A stretch of DNA of 41,827 nt from an uncultured Clostridia bacterium (GTDB taxonomy: Bacteria > Bacillota > Clostridia > Oscillospirales > Butyricicoccaceae), in the NCBI GenBank assembly GCA_945947915.1, contig CAMEZQ010000016.1:1-41827 (forward strand). Direction: 5' to 3'. Numbering within the stretch: the stretch's first letter is position 1; each line of letters opens with the position of its first letter. Below are positions 1 to 5,327 of the stretch, in pieces. The notes beneath the pieces were generated by a model that was not told where the DNA came from, searched no databases, and saw only the letters and a program-made list of their open reading frames with translations. The translations under genes were made by a program, and so were the position numbers.

Positions 1-427
1 AAGGGCGGTTCCGCCAATCCTCAATGTGGATATAGGCTTTCTTGTTCAGCTCACTGATGGTGGCAGGAGATACCTTGCTGCCCCACAGGGCCTCGGTAAT
101 GTCCTCCACCCGGCGTACGGAAACACCAGCGAGATACATCTCAATGAGGGCTTCCTCCACGCTGCTCTCCCGGCGGCGATACCGCTCAATAATGGCCGTT
201 TCAAAAGAGACGCCCTTGAGACGAGGAACATGGAGTGTGACGTCTCCGGAGGTGGTGGTAAGGTTCCGGTCATAGTGGCCGCTGCGGTAGCCCTGGCGAG
301 CCTCATTTCGCTCGTAGCGGGCAGCCTGGGTCAATTTCTCTGCTTCCTGCTCAAGCAGTTCGTTCGGCGTTTCTTCTACGCTGCCTCGAACCAGTTGGAC
401 GTTTTCTTTTGTGTGGTCATGATTCAT
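1..427 (-). CDS. IS256-family (Mutator-type) transposase, N-terminal part, cut by window edge
   Basis: The minus strand is open from the ATG at 427 to the window start, giving 142 residues. The stretch EEALIEMYLAGVSVRRVEDI followed by TEALWGSKVSPATISELNKK is the conserved N-terminal region of IS256/Mutator transposases, including the segment just before the catalytic DDE domain. The catalytic domain would lie beyond position 1, so whether the enzyme is intact cannot be judged. The start ATG overlaps the stop of the upstream ORF (427-855) as TGATG, which suggests translational coupling. IS256-type enzymes move DNA by a copy-out/circle route and make 8-9 bp target duplications (family knowledge); only one end of this element is visible here. 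Confidence 0.93.
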   Translation of the reverse strand, partial: MNHDHTKENVQLVRGSVEETPNELLEQEAEKLTQAARYERNEARQGYRSGHYDRNLTTTSGDVTLHVPRLKGVSFETAIIERYRRRESSVEEALIEMYLAGVSVRRVEDITEALWGSKVSPATISELNKKAYIHIEDWRNRP

Positions 428-855
428 CAGCTCCCTTCGTTTTTGGTTTGGGTGGACCGCGATATACTCCTGTAGGTAGTTCTATTACACTGCCAATCTG
501 CGATCGTGTATCGCAACAGACCCAGTTCCGGGTCTAGCCTTTCATAATCAAGGAGCCCGGCATCATGGAAGTAGTCCATTAGCTCAAGCGCTTCTTTTTT
601 CGAATGAACTCGAAGAATACGCGGAAGAGCGGATAGCTTACAGATCCATTGTCCAGGAGCCTCCATATAGCGCTCATTTTCAAAGCGTCTGGTATTGCTG
701 CGGAAATTTGCATAGGAATACAGCGCCATGAGGCTGAACAGATGGAGGGTTTCTTCATTATGAAAGTTCTTGTGGTCGTTGAAGTGACGGAACCATTTCT
801 TTTCAACGCGTGAACACGGAAAGCATGTCAGTTGCTTTTGCTGAGTGCAGGCCAT
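427..855 (-). CDS. Small protein of unknown function coupled to the IS256 transposase
   Basis: A 142-residue ORF begins at an ATG 8 bases after an AAGGAGG ribosome site (a GTG three codons upstream is also in frame but lies within that site). Its TGA overlaps the transposase ATG. I do not recognise a named family. The N-terminus has Cys residues including a CFPC pair. The middle (GQWICKLSALPRILRVHSKK and the following GLLDYERL) reads like a small winged-helix fold of the kind found in replication initiators, which is a guess from pattern only. The C-terminus is basic and Ser/Thr-rich. Its position inside the element, upstream of and coupled to the transposase, suggests an accessory or regulatory protein of the element. 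Confidence 0.7.
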   Translation of the reverse strand: MACTQQKQLTCFPCSRVEKKWFRHFNDHKNFHNEETLHLFSLMALYSYANFRSNTRRFENERYMEAPGQWICKLSALPRILRVHSKKEALELMDYFHDAGLLDYERLDPELGLLRYTIADWQCNRTTYRSISRSTQTKNEGS

Positions 856-1165
856 ACCAAGCACCTCCTTCCTTAGTTAGTAAATAATCAACCTCAAGTC
901 CTCTGGTCTGGAGGATCACGGGCATTTCAGCCTCATCCCATTCTTATGGGCAGTCCGCCCCTCGGTGTGTGGCCTAGCCGGGCGGGGTATCATTATTTTC
1001 CCATGCTGTCGTCGCTCTGAGCTTGTCCTCGGCTCTTAACACCTGCTTGCGGTGGCTCGAACATGGTAACGTCTTGAGGTCGTATGAAATTGTCAAGGTA
1101 CAAGGTATATCAAGATGAGAGGGTTAGAATTGGGGCGGTTTGAAACCGTCAGTGTGCACCTCTCG
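856..1165 (-). other. Structured leader of the IS256-type element (no gene)
   Basis: About 300 bases between the small ORF and the element's end contain no convincing ORF on either strand. Two hairpins are visible: CCCAT/ATGGG near 938-951 and a longer CCGCCC...GGGCGG stem near 954-987. On the minus strand this would be the 5' leader of the ORF-transposase transcript. I see no clear sigma-A promoter. The role is unknown; it may insulate the transposase from outside transcription or regulate its expression. Confidence 0.4.
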
Positions 1166-1202
1166 TAATAAATGGAGAAAAAGGGGGGTAAACTTGCCAC
1201 CC
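1166..1202. repeat. Probable terminal inverted repeat of the IS256-type element (copy 1)
   Basis: The segment begins with taataaatggagaaaaa (1166-1182) and ends cttgccaccc. The 17 bases are found exactly, inverted, at 2369-2385, and the similarity continues through 10 diverged bases to a second conserved block (ttaggg-ggcaag on the other copy). Its place upstream of a leftward transposase fits the right end of that element, with the tip near 1202. The exact tip is inferred, because the other end of this element is outside the window. Confidence 0.65.
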
Positions 1203-1234
1203 TAAATCCAAAATTTTTTGAAAAAAATAAAAAT

Positions 1235-1269
1235 CCTCATTTCCGACCTGGGCACGATCGGAAATGAGG
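1235..1269 (-). terminator. Hairpin, possible second leftward terminator
   Basis: A perfect 11-bp stem, CCTCATTTCCG with CGGAAATGAGG, is followed on the minus strand by a T-rich run (ATTTTTATTTTTTT). It lies just past the stronger terminator at 1289-1330 and would back up termination of the EF-hand operon before transcription enters the IS element. Confidence 0.55.
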
Positions 1270-1288
1270 CAGATTAAAAGGCATAAAA

Positions 1289-1330
1289 AAACACCGTTGC
1301 ACTGAGCATATACTCAATGCAACGGTGTTT
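1289..1330 (-). terminator. Rho-independent terminator of the CFI-box/EF-hand operon
   Basis: The stem AAACACCGTTGCA...TGCAACGGTGTTT has a short AT loop and, on the minus strand, a run of seven T residues. It begins 26 bases after the stop of the EF-hand gene. Confidence 0.85.
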
Positions 1331-1355
1331 ATATTATCTGAAGAAAGTGTTGATC

Positions 1356-1604
1356 TTAGTCGAAATCATCGAAATCCATAGGATCGAGGCCTGCTTCTTC
1401 AAGAGCCTCTCTGCGCTCGTCCTCGTCCATCCAACTGAGCTCGTCACGGTCGAGACCGGCTTCTGCAAGCACATCATCCGTTGTGCTGTCTTCGTCTGCC
1501 ATGACAACGTCGTTGAAGAACTGAAACTCAGCAGCACGCTCAAAGGCATTCATCTTTCCATCATGGTTGAAATCAAACATGCCACCAAATAAACCTTTAC
1601 CCAT
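1356..1604 (-). CDS. Small acidic EF-hand protein
   Basis: An 82-residue protein with a strong GGAGG site 7 bases before its ATG. Residues 11-22 form a textbook EF-hand calcium loop, DFNHDGKMNAFE, with D1, N3, D5, G6 and E12 in place, preceded by a glycine-rich MGKGLFGGMF. The rest is very acidic, with two related segments (AEAGLDRDELSWMDEDER and EEAGLDPMDFDDFD). There is no signal peptide, so it is probably cytoplasmic. It is the second gene of a leftward operon after the repeat/CFI-box protein (55-base gap) and ends at a good terminator. Calcium binding is inferred from the loop; the biological role is unknown. Confidence 0.8.
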   Translation of the reverse strand: MGKGLFGGMFDFNHDGKMNAFERAAEFQFFNDVVMADEDSTTDDVLAEAGLDRDELSWMDEDERREALEEAGLDPMDFDDFD

Positions 1605-1659
1605 AAAGATCCTCCCATCAATAATTAGTAAATTCCAAGCCTGGAATCATGAGTTTGAG

Positions 1660-2244
1660 TTAGCTCCAGTCCTTGTCGTTATACGGAGTATCCTCCACAC
1701 CGTCAGAATTAAGCTTATGTACCAGCTTGTCCAACACACCATGCCACAGGTTGCGGAACCAGTGAGTATCGCCGAACCACTTAACTATGGTGGGGCTGAC
1801 AGCGTAGTAGGTACGGATGAATGCACGACCGGCAGCATAGTTTGCGAGCGTGTTATCTCTGAATCGTCTCAAAGTCCACACCTCAGGGCAGTCATAGGAG
1901 CCATATACGCAAGTGGCGACATAACAGCCCTGGCTACTGTTGTGGTTGTAGCCGCCAAAGACGCCGGGGTCACTGGAGCCGGCAGGATTGCCTTTGGCAT
2001 CACGGTGATTATATCCGCCGAACATCTTGGGATCAGAGTGACCGGTCTTACGGCCTCTGCTGTCGTAATGATTATAGCCACCAAAGAAAGCAGGATCACT
2101 ATGCCCAGTCTTGCGGCCATGGCTGTCGTAATGGTTGTATCCACCGAAGAAACCAGGCTCACTATGGCCAATCTTCTTTCCGTGCTCGTCATAGTGATTA
2201 ATTGTTCCAAACAGGCCGGGGGTGCTTCTACCTTTATTAGCCAT
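1660..2244 (-). CDS. Tandem-repeat protein with C-terminal CFI-box-like domain
   Basis: A 194-residue protein; the ATG at 2244 is chosen because AAAGGAGG precedes it by 8 bases (an upstream in-frame start has no such site). Residues 9-92 are four copies of a 21-residue unit, typified by PAFFGGYNHYDSRGRKTGHS, with a partial fifth copy to about residue 105. From residue 107 the sequence reads CYVATCVYGSYDCPEV, then LRRFRDNTL and YYAVSPTIVKW. This matches the CFI-box pattern (CFIATAAYGS...LR.FRD...YY..SP), a small C-terminal domain seen on many otherwise unrelated bacterial proteins and without known function. There is no signal peptide or clear membrane segment. It heads a two-gene operon with the EF-hand protein. 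The short repeat rich in Gly, His, Asp and aromatic residues suggests a ligand- or metal-binding array, which is inference. Confidence 0.82.
   Translation of the reverse strand: MANKGRSTPGLFGTINHYDEHGKKIGHSEPGFFGGYNHYDSHGRKTGHSDPAFFGGYNHYDSRGRKTGHSDPKMFGGYNHRDAKGNPAGSSDPGVFGGYNHNSSQGCYVATCVYGSYDCPEVWTLRRFRDNTLANYAAGRAFIRTYYAVSPTIVKWFGDTHWFRNLWHGVLDKLVHKLNSDGVEDTPYNDKDWS
1930..2220 (-). repeat. 63-base coding repeats, four full copies and a partial fifth
   Basis: The repeats sit in frame inside the CFI-box gene, starting at residues 9, 30, 51, 72 and 93, a strict 21-residue (63-base) period. Copies 2 and 3 are nearly identical in protein; copies 1, 4 and 5 are more diverged. Such arrays change copy number easily by slippage or recombination. 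Confidence 0.85.
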
Positions 2245-2345
2245 GATATTTCCTCCTTTAGCTTTCTGATCACAGTCTAACATCAAAACTGTCCCATAAA
2301 ACGGCCTACGAATAAATAAATCAAAATAATTAAAAGAAAAATCGA

Positions 2346-2385
2346 ATTAGGGGGCAAGAAATCGTCTATTTTTCTCCATTTATTA
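2346..2385. repeat. Second copy of the IS-end-like inverted repeat
   Basis: Positions 2369-2385 (tttttctccatttatta) are the exact reverse complement of 1166-1182, and ttagggggcaag (2347-2358) matches the outer part of copy 1 with one gap. It points the opposite way, so the presumed tip faces left. I find no transposase to its right, so it is either a solo end, a remnant of a second element, or the boundary of a segment carrying the two genes between the copies. Confidence 0.6.
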
Positions 2386-2547
2386 TGAAAAGAATTCTTG
2401 GAGGTATGTTTATGGAGGATTAAGCTGACGATTTCTCAAACATTTTGTTTTGAGTTTTGTTGTTGTTTGCGCCTGCTATTCGTAATTCTATATGATGAAG
2501 AAAAACGCAGGCGGCTGTCACATCATGGTATTTGAAAGGAGAAAATG

Positions 2548-2643
2548 ATGACATCCACTGCTTTTAAGATATCGCCTGCTCTCTGGGTTCTTTTTATGTT
2601 GTCCTTAAAATGGGACAGCTTGCGTGATACTCTTGCATCATAG
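2548..2643 (+). CDS. Tiny hydrophobic ORF (31 residues)
   Basis: An ATG 6 bases after GAAAGGAG opens a 31-codon frame that includes the hydrophobic stretch SPALWVLFMLSLKW and ends with TAG at 2641-2643, 33 bases before the next gene. It resembles a small membrane or leader peptide. An ATG one codon earlier is also in frame. The good ribosome site and the co-directional neighbours are the only support. Confidence 0.4.
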   Translation: MTSTAFKISPALWVLFMLSLKWDSLRDTLAS

Positions 2644-2676
2644 GCAAACACTACAAACGTGGGAGGAGCAGTGATT

Positions 2677-3237
2677 ATGCTGACTAAAGGTGTAACGCAG
2701 GCAGTGATTAAGACTTTTATAGAGGTGCTCAGAATCCAAAAAGAAGAATCTGATCGGATGGAAACATTGGAAAAGTTCGATCAAGTCTTCGGCATGAGCA
2801 TCCCTGGATGGGAGCAAAAGTTTATTGAAGAACTCCGGGAGTACGATGGTGCAGATGCGGCGATTAAATCTGTCGAGGCATTTATTTCCAAATACCACGT
2901 ATATGGGGAAGACGGCAGTCTAAAGTATGAGCGAATCCGTGTAGGCAATGGCTATCATTCTCTCACAATCATTTACGACTCCTCTGCGCCGGTAGGACAG
3001 GAGTTCAAAGTGGAGGAACATCCGGACATTGAAAGCATGAGTTTAGAGGAGCTGCGTGAGTACTATGAGGACTTAGAAGCAGCCATTGGAGAGCTTGAAG
3101 ACGATGAGCCCGATGAAGATGATACCGAAGAGCACGAAAAATGGGATGACGAGTACTCTGACATTGAGTCTCTCATGGAAGAGATTGAGGAGCGTATCGA
3201 AGAAATGCTCAATAAGAATAGTGAGGAGGAGAATTGA
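2677..3237 (+). CDS. Acidic protein of unknown function with coiled-coil tail
   Basis: A 186-residue protein; the ATG at 2677 lies 9 bases after GGAGGA (GTG codons at 2659 and 2671 are in frame but worse placed). I recognise no family. The N-terminal half is mixed helix (TQAVIKTFIEVLRIQKEESD) and a middle strand-like part (VGNGYHSLTIIYDSSAPVGQ). From about residue 110 the sequence is strongly acidic and heptad-like (SLEELREYYEDLEAAIGELE, then IESLMEEIEERIEEML), predicting a coiled coil. No signal peptide or membrane segment. Its stop overlaps the start of the next ORF (ATGA), so the two are probably translated together. Confidence 0.72.
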   Translation: MLTKGVTQAVIKTFIEVLRIQKEESDRMETLEKFDQVFGMSIPGWEQKFIEELREYDGADAAIKSVEAFISKYHVYGEDGSLKYERIRVGNGYHSLTIIYDSSAPVGQEFKVEEHPDIESMSLEELREYYEDLEAAIGELEDDEPDEDDTEEHEKWDDEYSDIESLMEEIEERIEEMLNKNSEEEN

Positions 3238-3347
3238 TGAAGGTGTTGAAAACGGTAAGCCTTACCCTTAATATTGTTTCCATTTTACTGAGCCTATTTA
3301 CCATTGTGTATATCTTGGTTAATCGGAAAAAGTCAATTGAAGAGTAA
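3237..3347 (+). CDS. Small single-pass membrane protein (36 residues)
   Basis: The ATG overlaps the previous stop as ATGA, with GAGGAGGAG just upstream inside the acidic gene, which is strong support for coupled translation. The product is MKVLKTV, a hydrophobic helix (SLTLNIVSILLSLFTIVYIL), then the basic tail VNRKKSIEE. The basic end suggests the C-terminus may stay cytoplasmic. It may anchor the acidic coiled-coil protein at the membrane (inference from coupling). Confidence 0.6.
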   Translation: MKVLKTVSLTLNIVSILLSLFTIVYILVNRKKSIEE

Positions 3348-3371
3348 AATCACACTCGAATGCACATACAG

Positions 3372-3420
3372 AAAAAGGCATAAGGGGATCTGCATCACAT
3401 AGAAACCCTTATGCCTTTTT
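3372..3420. terminator. Bidirectional terminator
   Basis: A 15-bp perfect stem, AAAAAGGCATAAGGG with CCCTTATGCCTTTTT, has T runs on both strands. It sits between the convergent small membrane ORF (ends 3347) and the leftward membrane protein gene (ends 3441). Confidence 0.88.
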
Positions 3421-3440
3421 GTGCTTAGTTGGAGACAAGC

Positions 3441-3647
3441 TTAGGCGCTCATTACACCCACAACAATCCATAGAATGATGCCTATGATAAGTAATACCCA
3501 ACCGATAGGCTTCTTACCTGGATCCTTTCCGCATATGAGGAACAGACCTACGATAGGCATAAAGAAAATGATTAGGAGCAGATAAACAATACAACCAATT
3601 GCCGCATCGTCATCAGATCGTTTTCTGCCATACCTCATATCATTCAC
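3441..3647 (-). CDS. Small two-helix membrane protein
   Basis: A 68-residue protein with a charged N-terminus (NDMRYGRKRSDDD) and two hydrophobic segments (AIGCIVYLLLIIFFMPIVGL and PIGWVLLIIGIILWIVVGVM) joined by a short basic loop with GKDPGKKP. The start is uncertain: GTG at 3647 or ATG at 3638, neither with a strong ribosome site. It lies 31 bases after the alpha-CTD-like gene and is probably co-transcribed from the SAM-riboswitch promoter. I do not recognise a family beyond a generic small membrane protein. Confidence 0.65.
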   Translation of the reverse strand: MNDMRYGRKRSDDDAAIGCIVYLLLIIFFMPIVGLFLICGKDPGKKPIGWVLLIIGIILWIVVGVMSA

Positions 3648-3678
3648 TCACTTTCGGTTATCATATATGGTCACCTTA

Positions 3679-4206
3679 TCATGTTTCGGATAGGGTGTCC
3701 AACACTTCTTGCCAGTATTGGGCTTTTTCGTATGGGAGAAGACGTACGTAGCATTCATGGAAGAATAGCTGTTTAATTTCAAGGGCGCTTTTTTCTCCGA
3801 GATTTCGGACAGACCGTATCCCATTTTCAGAGGTAAGTAAATCTCGTACCCGACTAAAGGAACCGGCATTAGCGCGTTTTAATCCGTTAGAAGATCTTAC
3901 AGTGAGATTGATCTCATCGATGCTGATGTCATCCAAACGTGTGTCATAAGGCACAGGCGCGTTGTGAGCACCTAACTGATAGAGAGTGGTATTGATGCCG
4001 TTCCTGTCGGCTTCTGCGCGAAGGGAGAGTGCACGATCGGTGACATTGGGGGGCACGCAACCTTCAGGCTTTTCTCTTGGCTCCTGTGGCTTGCCGGGAA
4101 CCCAGGATATCCAAAGCTTACCGGCAAGATAATCTTGATATGAAGCAGCATCTAGTGAAAAGGTACCCCAGTGTGTCGTTACGATATATCTCGCGCCATT
4201 TTGCAT
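3679..4206 (-). CDS. Orphan protein with RNA polymerase alpha C-terminal-like domain
   Basis: A 175-residue protein; ATG at 4206 lies 8 bases after AAAGGAGG. Residues 1-90 are not recognised. Residues 92-150 match the alpha-subunit C-terminal domain: ISIDEINLTVRSSNGLKRAN and later VRNLGEKSALEIKQLF. Aligned by eye to E. coli RpoA, R265, N268, G296, K298 and S299 correspond to R104, N107, G137, K139 and S140, so the residues that contact UP-element DNA are kept. The N-terminal assembly domain of RpoA is absent, so this is not a polymerase subunit. It could bind AT-rich promoters or mimic alpha-CTD contacts with activators (inference). The gene follows a SAM riboswitch, an unusual arrangement. 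Confidence 0.75.
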   Translation of the reverse strand: MQNGARYIVTTHWGTFSLDAASYQDYLAGKLWISWVPGKPQEPREKPEGCVPPNVTDRALSLRAEADRNGINTTLYQLGAHNAPVPYDTRLDDISIDEINLTVRSSNGLKRANAGSFSRVRDLLTSENGIRSVRNLGEKSALEIKQLFFHECYVRLLPYEKAQYWQEVLDTLSET

Positions 4207-4246
4207 ATTTTTTGCCTCCTTTTTTACGTTCCTCCCGAAAAATAGG

Positions 4247-4273
4247 CGCAAAAATACCTGTCGCGAGACAGGT
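4247..4273 (-). terminator. Riboswitch expression-platform terminator
   Basis: On the minus strand ACCTGTC-TCGC-GACAGGT forms a perfect 7-bp hairpin followed by ATTTTTG. It sits between the SAM aptamer and the ribosome site of the alpha-CTD-like gene, where SAM-I riboswitches usually place the terminator that forms when SAM is bound. Confidence 0.75.
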
Positions 4274-4278
4274 CATAT

Positions 4279-4361
4279 CCTATCGTACAAGCTTTGGCAC
4301 CTTTCTCTCTGGGAGGTTGCCGGGCGGTCAACGGGCTTGTCCCTCGCGCCTCTCTTATAGG
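4279..4361 (-). ncRNA. SAM riboswitch (S-box, SAM-I type) aptamer
   Basis: Read on the minus strand, the segment carries the S-box landmarks in order: an outer P1 helix (CCTAT with ATAGG), AAGAGAGG, GAGGGACAAGCCCG, TTGACCGCCCGGCAACC, and AAGGTGCCAAAGC. These match the conserved AGAG-GG, GAGGGA, GCCC, TGA, GCAACC and GGTGCCAA elements of the SAM-I family. Downstream is an intrinsic terminator. Such elements usually lower expression of methionine and SAM genes when SAM is plentiful; here the first gene is the alpha-CTD-like protein. Confidence 0.88.
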
Positions 4362-4376
4362 TTATGATTAAATTGT

Positions 4377-4388
4377 AACGACGTCGTT
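4377..4388. other. 12-bp perfect palindrome in the riboswitch leader
   Basis: AACGACGTCGTT lies between the transcription start region (about 4417) and the aptamer. It could be a protein-binding site or a small RNA hairpin in the leader. There is no independent support. Confidence 0.3.
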
Positions 4389-4423
4389 GGTAGCAGATTG
4401 CGATAATCTCCTGCTCAACTCTT

Positions 4424-4451
4424 ATTATACACATCAGTTGAGTTTTGTCAA
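4424..4451 (-). promoter_or_regulatory. Sigma-A promoter for the SAM-riboswitch transcript
   Basis: On the minus strand TTGACA (4451-4446) and TATAAT (4429-4424) are both perfect consensus with a 16-base spacer. Transcription would begin near 4417, about 56 bases before the aptamer. Confidence 0.85.
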
Positions 4452-4682
4452 ATTAGGCCCGACGATGATACTCTTTGCTACCTGAAAATGTGTGAAGCCT
4501 TAAAAAACTCGCTCATTTTTTGTGGCGTAATTGATTATTTGAATATGAGCTCACAAGATAAGTTTGAAATCAGCGGAACTTTTTGATACTAAAATCGGTA
4601 TTAAAATGAATCGTTCTCATAAGATAATTTGAGACGAATCGGAACAATTCTCCTCAAAAATGAAAAACTGAAAAAAGTTATG
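4452..4682. other. AT-rich intergenic stretch with degenerate repeats
   Basis: No gene is visible. It contains two similar blocks of about 30 bases (4550-4579 and 4616-4645, both of the form CTCA-AAGATAA...TTTGA...CGGAAC) and one arm (4581-4594, ttttgatactaaaa) of a 14-bp inverted repeat whose other arm is at 4805-4818, on the far side of tRNA-Pro. Confidence 0.45.
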
Positions 4683-4718
4683 AAAAACAGTCATTTTCGA
4701 TAGGAAATGACTGTTTTT
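4683..4718 (-). terminator. Terminator directly after tRNA-Pro
   Basis: A long stem (AAAAACAGTCATTTTC with GGAAATGACTGTTTTT, loop GATA) ends with a T run on the minus strand, immediately past the tRNA CCA end. Confidence 0.85.
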
Positions 4719-4794
4719 TGGTCCGAGTGGGGCGACTCGAACGCCCGGTCTCTTGAACCCAAATCAAGCGCGATACCACCTTCGCTACACCCGG
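4719..4794 (-). tRNA. tRNA-Pro (anticodon UGG)
   Basis: The minus strand folds as a full cloverleaf: acceptor CCGGGTG with CACTCGG (one G-U pair), D stem GCG/CGC, anticodon stem CTTGA/TCAAG with loop TTTGGGT (anticodon TGG), T arm GGGCG-TTCGAGT-CGCCC, and encoded CCA. It lies in AT-rich DNA next to a broken tRNA-Pro-like copy (4942-5005). Confidence 0.93.
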
Positions 4795-4941
4795 ATATTA
4801 AATTTTTTAGTATCAAAATAAACGTTAGGGATTTTTCCGGTTGTGGTAAAACAAGTGGTCAAAAATGATTTTTTCGACACATCTTACCTATATCATAAAT
4901 TAAGAATCGAGTAATATCAAGGGTTTCAGTGATTCGAAAAA

Positions 4942-5005
4942 TCCGGTACAAACTTTCTGTCGCATCTTCCCAAAGCAGGCGCGCTACCAACTGCGCTACA
5001 CCCGG
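4942..5005 (-). pseudogene. Broken tRNA-Pro-like gene (5' half)
   Basis: The minus strand starts CCGGGTGTAGCGCAGTTGGT, then AGCGCGCCTGCTTTGGGA: a good acceptor 5' strand, D arm and anticodon 5' stem with a TGG anticodon. After TTTGGGA the expected GCAGG 3' stem is missing and no T arm follows; only a weak GTACCGG might pair with the acceptor. It is a degenerate or disrupted tRNA-Pro, most simply a recombination or integration scar. Confidence 0.7.
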
Positions 5006-5226
5006 TCATCGATTGTTTGTTTGGCAGATACGCTGTATTTTGTATAATAACACGGCAGAAGAAAAAAATCAAGCGTTCGATTCCGTTTGGGATCAGGCGT
5101 GAAGAAGCGACAGTGGGGAAGGGGATAAAAAGGGGAAGCGCTGCATGGAAGATAGTATTTAATGGAAGAGATTGTGAAAATTGCGACAATCGATTGATGC
5201 ATTTTTAACAAAAATAAAAAAGGAGG
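5006..5226. other. Intergenic region between tRNA scar and hydrogenase operon
   Basis: I see no gene with a credible start here; short frames on both strands lack ribosome sites and family resemblance. It separates the AT-rich accessory DNA from the GC-rich core. Confidence 0.5.
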
Positions 5227-5255
5227 ATGACAAACGACCGGTATGCCAGTATAAT
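5227..5255 (+). promoter_or_regulatory. Sigma-A promoter of the hydrogenase operon
   Basis: ATGACA (5227-5232, one mismatch to TTGACA), a 17-base spacer and a perfect TATAAT (5250-5255). Transcription would start near 5262, about 65 bases before hydC. Confidence 0.75.
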
Positions 5256-5327
5256 GTACGCATGTGACAAGGAAATGAAAAAAGGTATTTTTTATTGAAA
5301 ATGGAGAGAAAAATGGAGGTATTTTCC

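Noticed and set aside
2289-2620. Inverted 9-mers CTGTCCCAT (2289-2297) and ATGGGACAG (2612-2620)
   Set aside because: Too short and isolated to support an element boundary.
3086-3271. Alternative-frame ORF inside the acidic protein gene
   Set aside because: Serine/lysine-rich shadow frame with no ribosome site; the acidic frame has strong start and coupling evidence.
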